Below, one piece after another: positions 1-11,806 of a stretch of DNA of 64,000 nt (within the stretch, counting starts at the first letter, position 1; the number at the start of each line of letters is the position of its first letter). The DNA is taken from contig NC_134456.1 of the NCBI RefSeq assembly GCF_047948215.1, forward strand, positions 15,966,230-16,030,229. Reading direction: 5' to 3'. The notes under the pieces are model-generated. The model worked only from the letters and a program-made list of their open reading frames with translations. It made no database searches and was not told the DNA's origin. The DNA comes from Lycorma delicatula (taxonomy: Eukaryota > Arthropoda > Insecta > Hemiptera > Fulgoridae). The position numbers and the translations under genes were made by a program.

Positions 1-840
1 TTTTCTTTTTACGGAAATATTTCAAGTATTCTTCTTCTTTAAATTGGAATAGTATATCATCATTGAACTACTCAAACTTTTTTATTCCTATTATATACAC
101 AACTAGTAAAGTAAAAAATTTTAAAGATGTACGTGTTGATAACTGGTTAACAGACAACATAATAGTTTTTAAGCTAAAGGATTTAGGGAATAAAGATGAT
201 TGGATAATATTTAATACTAATATATTAGGCAAGTTATATATATTCTTTATACTCTGTGATTGTTCTGTAGTGAATCAGCATACTTTGATAATTTCCAGTA
301 AATTATGTCCCTATACTGTTTTCTTGAAAAGTTATTTCTTCAACATGAAAGCTTTTTTATTACAAAAGGAAATTAATAATTGTTAAAAATTGTAATTGTT
401 GTATAGTTGAAATATAAAAATTAATTTACTAATAAAAATAAATAATTTTTAACTTTCTGTTTTGTAGCAGACTGTAGATTTGTTTCAGATTTGTATAATT
501 AGGTATAATTCATATATTTAAAGCTTACTAACGAGATGAGTTAATGTTGAAATTGCTACCTACTGTGAATAAAGTTAATTTTTTTATTTTTTTAAAAAAT
601 ATAATAATAAATTGGAATTGTACAGTGAAATGTAAAAAAAAAAAGGATGCAATTCAAAACTAAACTCTAAACAAAGACTAATATTTCAGTGCTTTAGTTT
701 TAAATTTAAAATCATATAATTTATATTTACTAGATCTAGGGAATACATTTTTGGTCAACTTTGAATCTTTTAATTGGTAATTAATTAAAGCATATTTATT
801 TTAAAATGCTCGTTATTCATTATATTGTATGTAATACAGA
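1..840. other. AT-rich DNA, no recognised gene
   Basis: I see no recognisable gene here. A plus-strand open frame of 107 codons (63-386) is hydrophobic and lysine/asparagine-rich, with no family resemblance I can name and no splice context. At this base composition it is most likely a chance frame, but an exon of an unrecognised gene cannot be excluded. Confidence 0.4.
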
Positions 841-1240
841 GTGAACAAAAAATTATCCACATGTATGAGGAAAAAATACATGGAAACCAATATATGATAA
901 ACTTTATTAAACTTTAAAAAAGAAATAAATATTAAATACTTTATAACCTAGAGTAATGAACAATTAATTACTTACATTGCTTATTTTAATAAAAGTTTGA
1001 AATGTCCTCCATTTGCAGCTGCACAGCCATCAACACATTTATTCATGGTTGCACTTACTTTTTTAACAGATACAGTACTAATATTGAGTATTTCGATTTT
1101 ACTGTTCTGTTTGAATCAGTCAGTTGTGCAAGGATTATTTCTGAACCCTTTTTCTTATTAAAAAATCCAGGTTTTTTATTAAAAAATCCTACATTTCCTG
1201 TAGTCTACGGCTAGCTATAGACTACAGGAAATGACATCCC
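841..1240 (-). mobile_element. Decayed IS630/Tc1-like transposon end
   Basis: The stretch begins with a terminus-like sequence (ACAGAGTGAACAAAAAATTA) of the kind seen at the ends of insect IS630/Tc1-like elements. The minus strand at about 985-1055 encodes a C-terminal-like peptide, NKCVDGCAAANGGHFKLLL, followed by a stop. That resembles the Gly-Gly-His-Phe tail of this transposase group. No catalytic motif is recognisable, so this is a short remnant. The family call rests on one short motif and should be treated as tentative. Confidence 0.35.
1192..1233. repeat. Perfect 16-bp inverted repeat, 10-nt loop
   Basis: CATTTCCTGTAGTCTA (1192-1207) is exactly complementary to TAGACTACAGGAAATG (1218-1233). 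A short direct repeat, TTATTAAAAAATCC, occurs twice just upstream. It is probably part of a small inverted-repeat element, but no target duplication was found. Confidence 0.8.
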
Positions 1241-3990
1241 TAAAGAATTCTTTTAGCAGCAAAATTTTGTTATTTTCTGGGTGGGCTGCCCATCATCTTA
1301 CTGCAACCTACAGTTGTATTCATCTTTATCTAGCAGCCCTATGAAGTCGGTTTTAATCTGTTGGTAGCACAGATGTTACTGTTTCCAAGAAAAATATTGG
1401 ACACACTATTATCTTCTCAGAAACTGAAAATCATCTTTTTAAATGTAAATCCATGGAAAACATAAGGTTTCTCTACAGTCTGTTATCAGTTGTTTTGGGT
1501 GTTTACATAGCTATTTAGATGAATGCACACCATGTCACTAATGAAAATGTTTTCCACGAATCAAATATTGAAGCAAACAATTATAAATACATCATAAAAA
1601 ATAAATAAAATATATTAAAGATGAATGTATTGAAAACAATCAAACTATAAGAAAATACAGTAATATCACTGGAAAAAGGAAAGTTAAATAAATATTAGGA
1701 GTATATACAGATGTAAGCTTAAAAACGGGAAAGTAGTAAGTGTGTTTTTATTATTGATAATAATCAAGTGGTTTAATACAGAAGACAAGCTAAAGGTGGT
1801 GGTGTAATGTAGCAAAATCACAAAAGTGATAGATAAACAATGAAAACAATGTTTTTAGTAGATAAGTTTTAGATGTAAGTTTCTAGTACCAACTCACTTT
1901 CTTGTGTTTTAAGGCCTGCATACAAGACCATTTGGGCCTCTGCAGTAATTTGGATGTTTACACTGATTCTGTACTTTTCTGTATACAGCCTAAATAAATA
2001 AATAAGAGAAATAAATAGGAAAAACAAAATGCATGGTCCATTTCCAGTGATAGAATCATTTTCTGTGATCAGATTCTGGCAATTCCTACACATCATGAAT
2101 GTGGTATGGACATAATTTTAATTTCTTCATGGCTCTGTGGATAACTCCTATATGACATTCCAATTCACTGAGATAGTCTTCTTATTGTTTTTTTGAGATG
2201 ATCATTCAAAGGATATGCAATCATGTTCTAAAGATTTGTCATTTAAATCTGTTGTCAGCCAGATCATTTTCATTCATCTACACTACCAGTTTATCTAAAA
2301 AGAGTAGCTATGTGTGAAATTGACTTATTAAGTAAATTTGATTGAAGAAAATCTACAGCAAAGCGCTTTAAAAATTATTGTGATTTTAAAAAACTCTTAA
2401 AAATAAATGCATTTTGAGATTATGTTAATGCATGATAGTCTTTTTATAGAACACCTGCCATTGACAAATAAAATAGGGAGAGATTACTTAATTGTTGTAA
2501 ATATATTATTGCTACAAGTGAAAAGTGCAACTTTTCACCTACATATAACCCTAATTTTGTTTATTACTGAACCTTTTTATTTTAAACATATTTTTATTTT
2601 ATTTTAAATAAACAACAGTTTTATTTTAAACAGATTATCAGATCTCATGCTATACAATTAACATACGTCTATTATTATACTAAATTGTAATAAAATTTCA
2701 CACATAAAAACATTTTTGAGTTAAGAATGGTATTTTTTGGTGTAGTAAACAGCCTATATTTATTACAAAATGAGAAACATCAATTTATATAGCAGGAAAA
2801 TTTATTCCCTGTTAAATTGTAGGTATGGCTATTACATAGATCTTGCCGCATCTCATTTTAGGCACTGCTTAGATGAATCTACTATAACGTTATTTGCTCA
2901 TGGTTGATGTAGTTTTAGAATTTTCTCTAAACACTGACCGACTCTTAACCCACATGTAAAATTGTAGCATAGAATTGCTATTTAGTTTTTGACCTTGACA
3001 ACATCATTACCTCTTTTTACTGACAGATAAAAAGCATGACAGTGAGACAGTAACTAGAGCTGCTATAATGTAGGTCTTGTATAGATGTGCTAACTTGTAA
3101 CTGATTATGATGATCTTACTCTGATGTTCATACTGCAAAACTTTCCTTATGCTCTTTATACAATGAGAAAGCCATAATAAAATATATATTAAAGTTAAGA
3201 AAATTGTAATACAATAAATTTGTAGTTAGTTATGTACAAGAAATAATGTGACATGGAATTTTACTTTGTGAAGATAATAAATAACAAATTAATATCTTTA
3301 AAAATTTAATAAATTAATTTTTTACACATTTATATGTGAACAACCAATCAGTTACACCTTTATATTGAAATAATAAAACTAATGACTTCACTGAATGATA
3401 ACTTTATTACTAATAATTATTTCCATGCTGTGTAGAATGAAATTAACTTTTTTAACAATGAAAATAAAAAAAAATCTGAAGTCAAATAAACATATATAAT
3501 CAAGTAAAGCTATATGTAGGTTAATATCATACTTAAACAGAATGTGAGCGTTCTTTCATATTTCATATACATACAAATTTCATACTTTATTACATGTTTA
3601 CATTTTTTATGAGGCACTTAAATTAATAACTAACAGCCAGTGCAACAAATATACAAAGGACAAATATTCAATACTGATTGCCTGAAGCTGGATGAAAAAC
3701 TCTCTGCTCAGCCAAAAAGCAGCATTTAAGACCAGTAATGAAAAAACAAGTTTTAAATTTATTAAAAAATGCAAGTGCCAAAAAAAAAAAAATTAGAGTT
3801 CACCACCAAACAATTAAAATAGGAAACTTCTGGGCACGGGGTTTTTGAAATTCACATTTGACTTTCAAATAAGTACATTCTGAGCGTGTTAGGCATGGGG
3901 TTAACAAACACTGCTCTTTAATATAGGATAATTAATTAAAGATCTGCAGGTATAGAATATTTTTTTAAATTTATTCAAACATATATGTAC
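1241..3990. other. AT-rich DNA without recognised gene
   Basis: No coding region, RNA gene or clear repeat was recognised. The longest frames (minus 1869-2096 and plus 2407-2607) show no domain and are probably chance. An exon of aminopeptidase copy B could lie here, because its C-terminal exons were not found, but none could be supported. Confidence 0.4.
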
Positions 3991-4002
3991 CACATTTATA
4001 TT

Positions 4003-4032
4003 ACACACATGTGTGCACACGCACATGCACAC

Positions 4033-4069
<37 letters not shown>

Positions 4070-4077
4070 ACACAGGA
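4003..4077. repeat. (CA)n microsatellite
   Basis: A dinucleotide CA tract is nearly perfect from about 4037 to 4068 and interrupted by CG and TG variants at its left edge. The Val-Cys repeats read on the minus strand are an artefact of this tract. Confidence 0.95.
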
Positions 4078-4256
4078 ACAAAGGAAATGTAACTGAAAAA
4101 AATTTTATGTTTCCCAATAAGGCATTATATGAAACAAATCTCATCAGCCCATTAACAAAAAAAAATAATTGTTTTAAGTAATATTTTGAAGGTTCATTAA
4201 TATATGTAATCATATGTAGATATGTGGATGAGCAAGACATTTCATCTAAATCTACT

Positions 4257-4726
4257 TTTTTTTTTTTTTGTCTTCAGTCATTTGACTGGTTTGATGCAGC
4301 TCTCCAAGATTCCCTATCTAGTGCTAGTCGTTTCATTTCAGTATACCCTCTACATCCTACATCCCCAACAATTTGTTTTACATACTCCAAACGTGGCCTG
4401 CCTACACAATTTTTCCCTTCTACCTGTCCTTCCAATATTAAAGCGACTATTCCAGGATGCCTTAATATGTGGCCTATAAGTCTGTCTCTTCTTTTAACTA
4501 TATTTTTCCAAATGCTTCTTTCTTCATCTATTTGCCGCAATACCTCTTCATTTGTCACTTTATCCACCCATCTGATTTTTAACATTCTCCTATAGCACCA
4601 CATTTCAAAAGCTTCTAATCTTTTCTTCTCAGATACTCCGATTGTCCAAGTTTCACTTCCATATAAAGCGACACTCCAAACATACACTTTCAAAAATCTT
4701 TTCCTGACATTTAAATTAATTTTTGA
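4257..4726 (-). mobile_element. 5'-truncated RTE-like retrotransposon, copy 1
   Basis: This is a minus-strand non-LTR retrotransposon 3' end. It finishes in a poly(A) tail, read as the T-run at 4257-4269 on the plus strand. It encodes the C-terminal part of a reverse transcriptase (4274-4693, 139 codons open), with the marks ALYGSETWTIG, RRMLKIRWVDKVTNEEVL, RRDRLIGHILRHPG and VGRPRLEY that are typical of insect RTE/L2-like elements. It is almost identical to the copy at 47.5 kb. A 9-bp duplication, AAATCTACT, flanks it at 4248-4256 and 4727-4735. This marks a target-primed insertion that was cut short at the 5' end. The clade (RTE or relative) is inferred from motif style only. Confidence 0.88.
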
Positions 4727-4739
4727 AAATCTACTAAAT

Positions 4740-5920
4740 CTACTTACAGTACCAGAAGAGAGATGTTTAAGTTACGGGTTTCCGAATGTAAAATTGATTA
4801 AACTTATTCAAGTTGTATCACGTTGATAATTTAATTTGTTTTCTGTTTCTGTATGTTTCTGTCTAGGGAGCAAAACTTTTTCAATACTCCAGCATTTTGA
4901 ATTACGACTTGTTTACAATTTTCTATCCAATTTTACAGATTTAATTTAATAATAAGAAAAAAATTTCCAATAAAAGAAATAACTTTTCATTAAAAATATG
5001 GTGAGGAAAATTTAATTTATTCATGATATATCCCGGGAGCACTGTAAACTTCAACAGATTGATACTAAAATCCTCAGCATCTACAATGTAAGATGAGATT
5101 TCTGCATCTGATACGTGTTAATAACAAGTAAAATTAATTTTTACTTGTAAATATTTTAAAACATTCATTATTATTAGTTGGTTAGAGATCAATAAATAAA
5201 GACTATAATAATATGTACTTGAGCCATCATCAGGAAATTCACAGTAACTAAACAACCCCAGGTTCATAAACATCAAATCCTCTCTAATTATCATTATAAC
5301 CATGTTTCCCAAAATATAATAGCCCATTCTTTACCCGATTTTACACGAGTAAATATTTTCAATTAAGTCATTCTAATCTTTTACACTATTATTCAGTACT
5401 GTTACTGAGAGACCAAGAAAAGGACTCCGATACATTATTATCCGTCAACTTATTCAACTGTCTATGCATGAAGCCTGAGCAATAGGAATCTCATTGATAA
5501 TATCAACATTCTTTTGTGCCTGTCAATCAGCTATGGTTACTACAAAATATCCCACCTACAAATTTAATTTCAAAAAGATACATACTTCATCTCTCCCAGT
5601 CTAAATAAATCTTTATAAAACATTTCAAGGATTATTCATTCAAATTTAATATGAAAATTTCTAATAATTAAACATAACAGACGATACAAAATCAAATTAT
5701 ACCCGCCAATTAATTATAAAAATATCATGTAATTATGCAAATTTCAAAACTAAGTTTATACTTTTGCATATATATGTAAAGCTATTCATGTCTGTATTAT
5801 ATACATTTATACACTACCTTTATATCCAAGTTGTTAAAAGTCATAATTTCTTCATAGGCAAATCCATTTCTTTTTTAAAAAATTGTCACCAACTTTCCAG
5901 AGCAAAATCTCCTTTGCATA
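4740..5920. other. AT-rich DNA, no recognised gene
   Basis: No gene or repeat family was recognised. Short frames on both strands (for example minus 5118-5327 and plus 5764-5949) show no domain. Confidence 0.4.
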
Positions 5921-6215
5921 TGATGACCGACATTCTCGTTGGTCCTTAGGTCCTTAGATTAGCCACCCGCAATATGCTAGCTTTTTCTGCTTTGCTTGAA
6001 GATGACATTCATGCTGGTTTTAAGATTCAACCACCCGCAATGTGCTAGTGTTTGCCTACTAAATTTCTTGAATATTACATTCATATTGATCCCTCAGATT
6101 CAGATTCAGTTACCTTCAATGTGCTAGCATGTGCCCGTTTCTTGAAGGTGACGTTCTTGTAAGTCCTCAGATTCAGCCACCTGCAGTGTTCTGGCATGTT
6201 CTCACATAATCTGAA
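5921..6215. repeat. Degenerate minisatellite, about 4 units of 72-78 bp
   Basis: Four diverged head-to-tail units share the core CACCCGCAATGTGCTAGC, then a CTTGA segment, then GACATTC, then a GTCC-TCAGATTCA segment. The cores lie near 5960, 6030, 6110 and 6178. The minus-strand frame 6081-6293 (70 codons) reads through part of the array, but a protein repeat is not convincing. Confidence 0.75.
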
Positions 6216-6661
6216 GCCATTGCTGTCAATGATCATCTGTTTCATCTGTTTAAGAAAGCTTTGTTTTCTTCGTTTTTGGTTAAATTTGACCATGGACCTA
6301 CATTTTTTTTAGACATACAAATCACTATGTTCAAGTTTATACACTTGTCAATGATAATATTATCTGAAATTTTACTGAACACTATGATCTGAATTCCCTC
6401 ACCATCAAGAAACTAAGTTTTATACATTGCATTTCAATCTTAACTTATTCACTTTTATGTTCAAACTGAAGCAACTGATATCTCACACCTTTTATATTGT
6501 TAAAGAACTTTCGAGATCTTCTCTATTGCAAGTGTGCTCCAAAACGTTCTACAAACATTCAAAAGAATCTAGACTGGTCTAGCTAGAGGTTCTAGTTAAA
6601 AAATTTCCAGAATGAAAATCTCTTATAATGTTTAACCTATTATAATGTTTTAAGGTTCTCA

Positions 6662-6674
6662 CCCCCCCCCCCCC
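6662..6674. repeat. Poly(C) tract, 13 nt
   Basis: This is an uninterrupted run of 13 C in otherwise AT-rich DNA, and it is prone to sequencing length error. A comparable G run lies inside the foldback element at 9731-9743. Confidence 0.9.
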
Positions 6675-6948
6675 ATCAGTCCTGCAGTAGTTTTGATAGG
6701 AGTGTCTAACACCCATAGTATTTTGCTCAGTTAGTAAATAATAATTGTCCCAAGTTTGTCAGTAATTGATCCTGTGGTTTAGGAGAAAATATGGAACAAA
6801 TAAACGTAAGTTGTTCAGAAAGTAAGAACCGTTTGCATATAGCAGTTTCAGTCACAACAATAGATCAAGGCCAGCTAGTCTAGGTTGTTCTGTTAGCAAT
6901 TTATGAAATTTTGTAGGTGTACTGTGGTGTGACCTTGTATGTGTTTAT

Positions 6949-7205
6949 AATGAATAAAAAAATTGAAAATCCTGCCGACTGCGAGGTACGATCAGTCATA
7001 TTTATATTCTTTGAATGCATAAATTGTTCATCCTGTGAAAATGCATTGTCAAAATACTTCTGTATATGGTGACAGTGTAATGAATGAAAGAAACAAATAA
7101 ATGTTGATTTAAGGGTATTGTTGATTTATAACACGGAGGACATCTGTTCATGATGAGCAATGCTCAGAATGTCGTACTCTCATTAATAAACAGCTGAAAA
7201 AGCAG
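6949..7205 (+). pseudogene. Mariner transposase N-terminal remnant
   Basis: From an ATG near 6949 the plus strand reads MNKKIENPADCEVRSVI. After several frame changes it reads YGDSVMNERN and then a TSVHDE-like segment. These correspond to the N-terminal DNA-binding region and the HDEERSGRPS linker of mariner transposases. Stops and indels break the frame repeatedly and the catalytic domain is absent. This is a small old fragment. Terminal inverted repeats were not identified. Confidence 0.65.
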
Positions 7206-7935
7206 ATCTAAAGAGAACCAGTATTTCACATTAGAACTTAGTGATAAATTTCCTGTAAGTACATGAAATGTAATGTTCAGGTGTTAAATTTCCTGTAATG
7301 TTTGAACTTATGAGTTAAGTGTGGGGAGAAATAGCTTAAAAAATGTAGATTATGATGCATTTAAAAAGTTAAATACAATAGAGTTGTTATAAAACAAAAA
7401 TGCCTTTTACTTCATAGATGGCTTTGAACATAAATACCCATCCACACGATCACATATACACAAACAATGAGTTTATTTATATTAAGATATGATATGTAAA
7501 AGCTTCTACATCAATGCATTTGAAGAAATTGAAACTTTAAAAACTAGTAAGGACAAAAATAATCAACATCTATTATTATTTAATGATAATGTAAAATACT
7601 AATGATAATATAGACTATTAAACAATAGAGGTTTAGGTGTAAAAAATTCAAATTACAATATAGCCATGTCAGTATATTCTTAGCATTTTTAAGATGCATT
7701 ATTATAACATTGCCAGTACGTTCTGAAATACTTAAATATGCAATGAGGAATATATTTTTATTTATTTTAGTGTATCTAAGGTTAATATGTGAACTCCATG
7801 ATACAATAATTCAGACAACCTCCATAATACGTCTCATAACAAAATGTATATTACAAAATGCGTATCGAAATACATATTTCATCAAAAGTCACAAGGTGGA
7901 TAAATGAAAAAGATGTATAAACAATTTCTACTTAC

Positions 7936-8068
7936 TTTCATTTCTCCTGAAAAGAAAATATTGTACACAGAGATATGTTTCATCAAAATTTTAGTTAGTT
8001 CTGTTTTACCTTTTATATCATCAGAGAAAGAAGCTGATAATAAATTATTTCAGTTTTATTGATACAAC
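7936..8068 (-). CDS. Possible exon of aminopeptidase copy B
   Basis: Read on the minus strand, an acceptor (GATACAG) and a donor (GTAAGT) bound 133 nt. The sequence begins VVSIKLK in phase with the exon at 8275-8533, meets a stop, and after a one-base shift continues NNLLSASFSDDIKGKTELTK. That resembles the segment following the domain-III start in M1 enzymes (Q-x-R-F-L-L-S). The match is weak, and the assignment rests mainly on position, splice signals and phase. Confidence 0.35.
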
Positions 8069-8274
8069 CTGTATCAATGTGGTTAGTGGTTAAGAATCTT
8101 ATAAATAACAGAATAGTAAACTTTCATTTACTTAAAATAACTTTCATTTTCAGTGATAACTAATAAAAAAAGGATGAAACATTAGGAAATCCAAAAAAAT
8201 GAAAAGCAACTTTTTTGACTAAGCACATTCATGCAAAACAAGAAACATTTAATAAAGTAAAATAAGCTGCATAC

Positions 8275-8533
8275 CTGATGTAAAGCAACTTTTTCCTCAT
8301 TGTTATTATAATCAACAACTAGAACTGGAAATCCAGTAAGTACCCATGAATCTACAACATCCTGAAATCGTACATTCATAGATAGTGCACCTGATCTATG
8401 TCCTGCAATTGTAAGTAGTTTCCAAAGATCACTATTGATGAATCCATCTTTATTAGTAGCAAAAAACTACTTATACCTTGTTGAAATAGATTTTCACCCA
8501 AAATAAGAGATATCATTCGAAACAACAAGGCAC
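8275..8533 (-). CDS. Aminopeptidase copy B exon (IRML-type to domain III)
   Basis: On the minus strand the acceptor TTTTGCAG precedes the exon and GTATGC follows it. The exon reads GALLFRMISLILGENLFQQG, the helical segment after the SYxKG motif of M1 peptidases. After a one-base loss in a T-run it continues TNKDGFINSDLWKLL and then FQDVVDSWVLTGFPVLVVDY. The last part matches the conserved V-M-D-x-W-x-x-x-x-G-[YF]-P-V motif that opens domain III. The break lies in a homopolymer (about 8456-8461), so it could be real or a base-calling error. Confidence 0.75.
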
Positions 8534-9540
8534 CTGCAAAACAATTAATTTAGCATTAATGTATTACACAGTAAAATTACAAATCACAAAGCTAAAATGA
8601 ATATTTTGAGATTATACTTTTTAAAAACCCAAGCTACCTGAAAATTTTATAAACAAATATTTTATGTGACAAAATGAAAAATAATGATCATCTACGTTTA
8701 AATTACCTATGTTATATATGATCATAACATTCATCGTATGAAAGTTGGACGTCATATTCGTAATAGTTATAAGCAACTTAACAAAACACTTGTCAACTCT
8801 CAAAATAATATGTAAGAATGAAAATCACATGCTCACATGTGACACTCCTTAATGATAAAGATTTTTTTCAAAGAGTGAAGATTTTTAAGCAGAGAAAGTT
8901 ATGAAACTTAAATGACTTCGTTTGGTATAGTTGAAGTAAATATACCTTTCACATTTTGAAATCATACAATTCTATACCTTATTGCTATAGTATATATAAA
9001 TTATACAAATAAATATTTTTTCAATACCAGACAGCAAAATTTACATGTAAGTTCATAATATTATTCAAAATTTCAAAAATATAAAACAATTTTGAATAAA
9101 TTGACAAACAATTTAAATATTATGTTTTAATGTAATATATATTGATTTTAATACAACTGATGATGTAGGATACTGCAAAAACTAGTTACTGGAAATTAAT
9201 ATCGTAAGTTTTACTAATCTAATTATATTTTATATATTAAAATAAATATATAAAAATTTATATTTTATATCAAGTAAATATTTATGTACCATGCATTTTG
9301 TGGGATTTTTATTGTTATAAATTCTGAATGGAATACAAAGTTTAATTATGTTGACTGACTGAAAAGTAAATGGCCGCTTTGATGGTTAAACAGTCATAAT
9401 CAATGGACTCTGAGGAAAAAAATATATAAATGCAAGAAGATAAGTAAATAGATGAAATAAATAAATGAAAAAAGAAGAAATAACAAGCATATATTGTCTG
9501 ATAAACAACACTTTTGAAACTATAATAGCTAAATAAGTTA
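8534..9540. other. Intron sequence of copy B
   Basis: AT-rich intronic DNA. No gene or named repeat was recognised. Confidence 0.4.
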
Positions 9541-9650
9541 AAATTTTAGATTTTAAGTAAAATCTTAAAGTTTACATTTTAAATAAAATCTAACAATTTA
9601 AGATTTTAAATAAAATCTAACAGTTTAAGATTTTAAATAAAATTGAAAGA
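9541..9650. repeat. Short AT-rich tandem repeat
   Basis: Roughly four units of about 27-30 bp are built on AAGATTTTAAATAAAATCTA. Each unit is itself close to palindromic (GATTTTAAATAAAATC). Confidence 0.8.
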
Positions 9651-9663
9651 TTACCATTATGAG

Positions 9664-10420
9664 TGTTCTATATATTTAGAACTGATTATTAAAAACATCT
9701 ATGAGAATAAGCCAGTATCCATATGAATTTGGGGGGGGGGGGGAGTAAACTGTTCCCAGAGAGTAAAATTTCAAATGACATATTTTATTAAAGGATATTT
9801 TACATTGGTTGTAGAAGCTTTCTTTAAAAATGTGGCAATACTATTTATTGATAGAACCCAGCATGTCTTTTAATCACATTTCAGCACTCATCCCTATGGA
9901 TACACAACCAGTAGAAAGATAACAGAAATGCTGTTTAAAAATTTCTATCAGCATGATTCTGTATTAACAATAAAATCTTTTGGTTGAAATCACTCCACCA
10001 GAACTGAAGAAAATTTTGAAACAATTAGGGAACCCATCTCATAGTGTTCACTGAGAAAACATGCAGGTTCTCTTGGTGCAATATCTTAAAATGACAGTTC
10101 ATAGTATGTTGTAGCAGAATCAGTAATTTAATCCATGAAAAATTGAGTGCTATTGATCTAATTGTTAAGAGAAATATTTATTTAATCAACAGATATGTTG
10201 TCTTTCTACTAGTTGTGGGATCCATGGGGATGAATGCTGAAATATGAATAGACATGCTGAGTTATATCAATGGTATTCCTACGCTTTTAAGGAAAGCTTC
10301 TACAACTGATATGAAATGTCCTATAACACACTATGTCAATTGAAAGTTTAGTTTGTGGGCTATGCTATTATGTACTTCACTGTCATAAATACATTTTAAA
10401 TAATCAGTTCTATATAGTCC
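9664..10420. mobile_element. Foldback element with long inverted arms
   Basis: The left arm (about 9664-9925) and right arm (about 10196-10420) are imperfect inverted copies. Matching blocks include GTTGTAGAAGCTTTC (left) against its complement at 10295-10310, AGCATGTCT against AGACATGCT, and the pair of TAGAAAGA blocks near the inner ends. Both outer tips carry the block AGAACTGATTATT. A 13-nt G run interrupts the left arm at 9731-9743. The loop (about 9926-10195) has no open frame. It is probably a non-autonomous DNA transposon or foldback element. The target duplication was not resolved. Confidence 0.75.
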
Positions 10421-10793
10421 AGTAATAATCCTAATAATAATTCAACAACAATTTTTATCACAGAATCATAGACCCACATATCTTTGAAGACCATGATAAA
10501 ATTGTAGTTACAGAGTGTTATATCAAAGTTTGTGGGCATTTATAAAACAACAGCATCATCATCATAAAAATAATTGTCATATAAGGTAATGCTCACACTG
10601 CACTGACAACAATGGGTGTGTTAAAGGAAATGTTCTCAAGTCATGTCGTGTTCTAATACAAAAATGTTTTACAACCTGGTAGTTCACTATGATTTGGTTT
10701 ATGGTTTTGTAATTGCTTTAGGGATTCTGAAATATTTTATTAGTCTTATTTAATATTAATTTGCGTAGATAGCCTGACAGGGTATCTAGGCTA

Positions 10794-10833
10794 GTTCAAA
10801 GGGAATTTGAATTAGTTCAAATTCCCTTTGAAC
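10794..10833. repeat. Perfect 18-bp inverted repeat, 4-nt loop
   Basis: GTTCAAAGGGAATTTGAA (10794-10811) pairs perfectly with 10816-10833 across a TTAG loop. It sits just upstream of the R1-like element and may belong to its leader or to an older inserted element. Confidence 0.9.
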
Positions 10834-11119
10834 GGCACACACAGGGTTGAAACCAATATTTCTACGTTCTACTGTGTTTTGTTGTATATTTGTTTCTTTT
10901 ATTGTTTATGTTACTTCAGTTTCTGACATTTATTTTTTATTAAGTAGACGTTATTATTTTTTTTTTAACAGCTATTGTTAATCTTTATTTGTATGGAGTT
11001 TGCTATTGGTCAATGTCATCAGTGTGTGCATGATTATGGATCCGTCACATTCTCACTTACACCACACATCTACTTGAAGTCGGGGTTTTCTCCATGCGTA
11101 ATGGTTAGGGTGAGGACCT

Positions 11120-11806
11120 CCACATCTGGGTGCAGGCCAATAGCAGTGATGCTGAACAGATAAGCAAGGATATTTCTGTGAAAGTCGAGGGCACCACTAT
11201 GGCTGTGACAGGAAGGAATGGTAGGAAGGTCCACATCCTTATTAAGGATGTGGATGTACTCACCAATCAGAATGAATTCATTACAGAGTTTTGGAAAATC
11301 ATGGGGGAGTCAGTGTCGATCGAAGTTATGTCCATGCGACCGGCCTATGTGCAACGCAGGTGGTCACTAAAAAAAAAAATGTGGCAAACGTTTATCCTGG
11401 GGATAAATTATTGGCTGATGGACGTATCCGTATTGGATAGGTGGGTTGTAGGATTATGAGACGTTCATTTGATGACCTTTGTTTTTGCTGTTCGAAGCCG
11501 GGCCACGGGGTCAATTCATGTACTGGGCCAGACCATAGTGGCCACTGTTTCACCTCTGGTGAGGCTGGTCGTCTTTGGAAGGACTGCCACCGAGAGGCTG
11601 GTATCCTTCCTGTCGGTTGCATGGACATGAACCCAGAGGTAGAGCAAGGCTTCACCTGCGACGTGAAGAAGGGGTGCCTGCTCGGTGCTGATGGGTGTCT
11701 CTGGGGGACAGCCCCATCCAGGAGTGGGAGGCTCTGGCATCCATCATCAATGATTGGACGAGGGCTCCTTCACAGCGCCTCTGGAGGAGGGAATCTAAGA
11801 CCTTAG
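11120..11806 (+). pseudogene. R1-like ORF1 (gag) with CCHC knuckles, frameshifted
   Basis: The first frame (11130-11459) reads SVKVEGTTMAVTGRNGRKVH then IEVMSMRPAY, the pre-knuckle domain of R1-clade gag proteins. After a frame change in an A-run near 11370-11380, the frame 11441-11806 reads CFCCSKPGHGVNSC and then HCFTSGEAGRLWKDC. This is a pair of CCHC knuckles in which the expected Cys of the second one is Ser and the His is Arg. Gag of this clade binds the element RNA. The frame is broken, so this is a pseudogene. Confidence 0.8.

Noticed and set aside
4001..4240. Minus-strand frame with a Cys-Val run
   Set aside because: Translation of the (CA)n microsatellite; no coding support.
4222..4595. 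Plus-strand open frames of 85 and 123 codons
   Set aside because: They are antisense shadows of the RTE-like reverse transcriptase coded on the minus strand; the same applies to plus 48018-48215.
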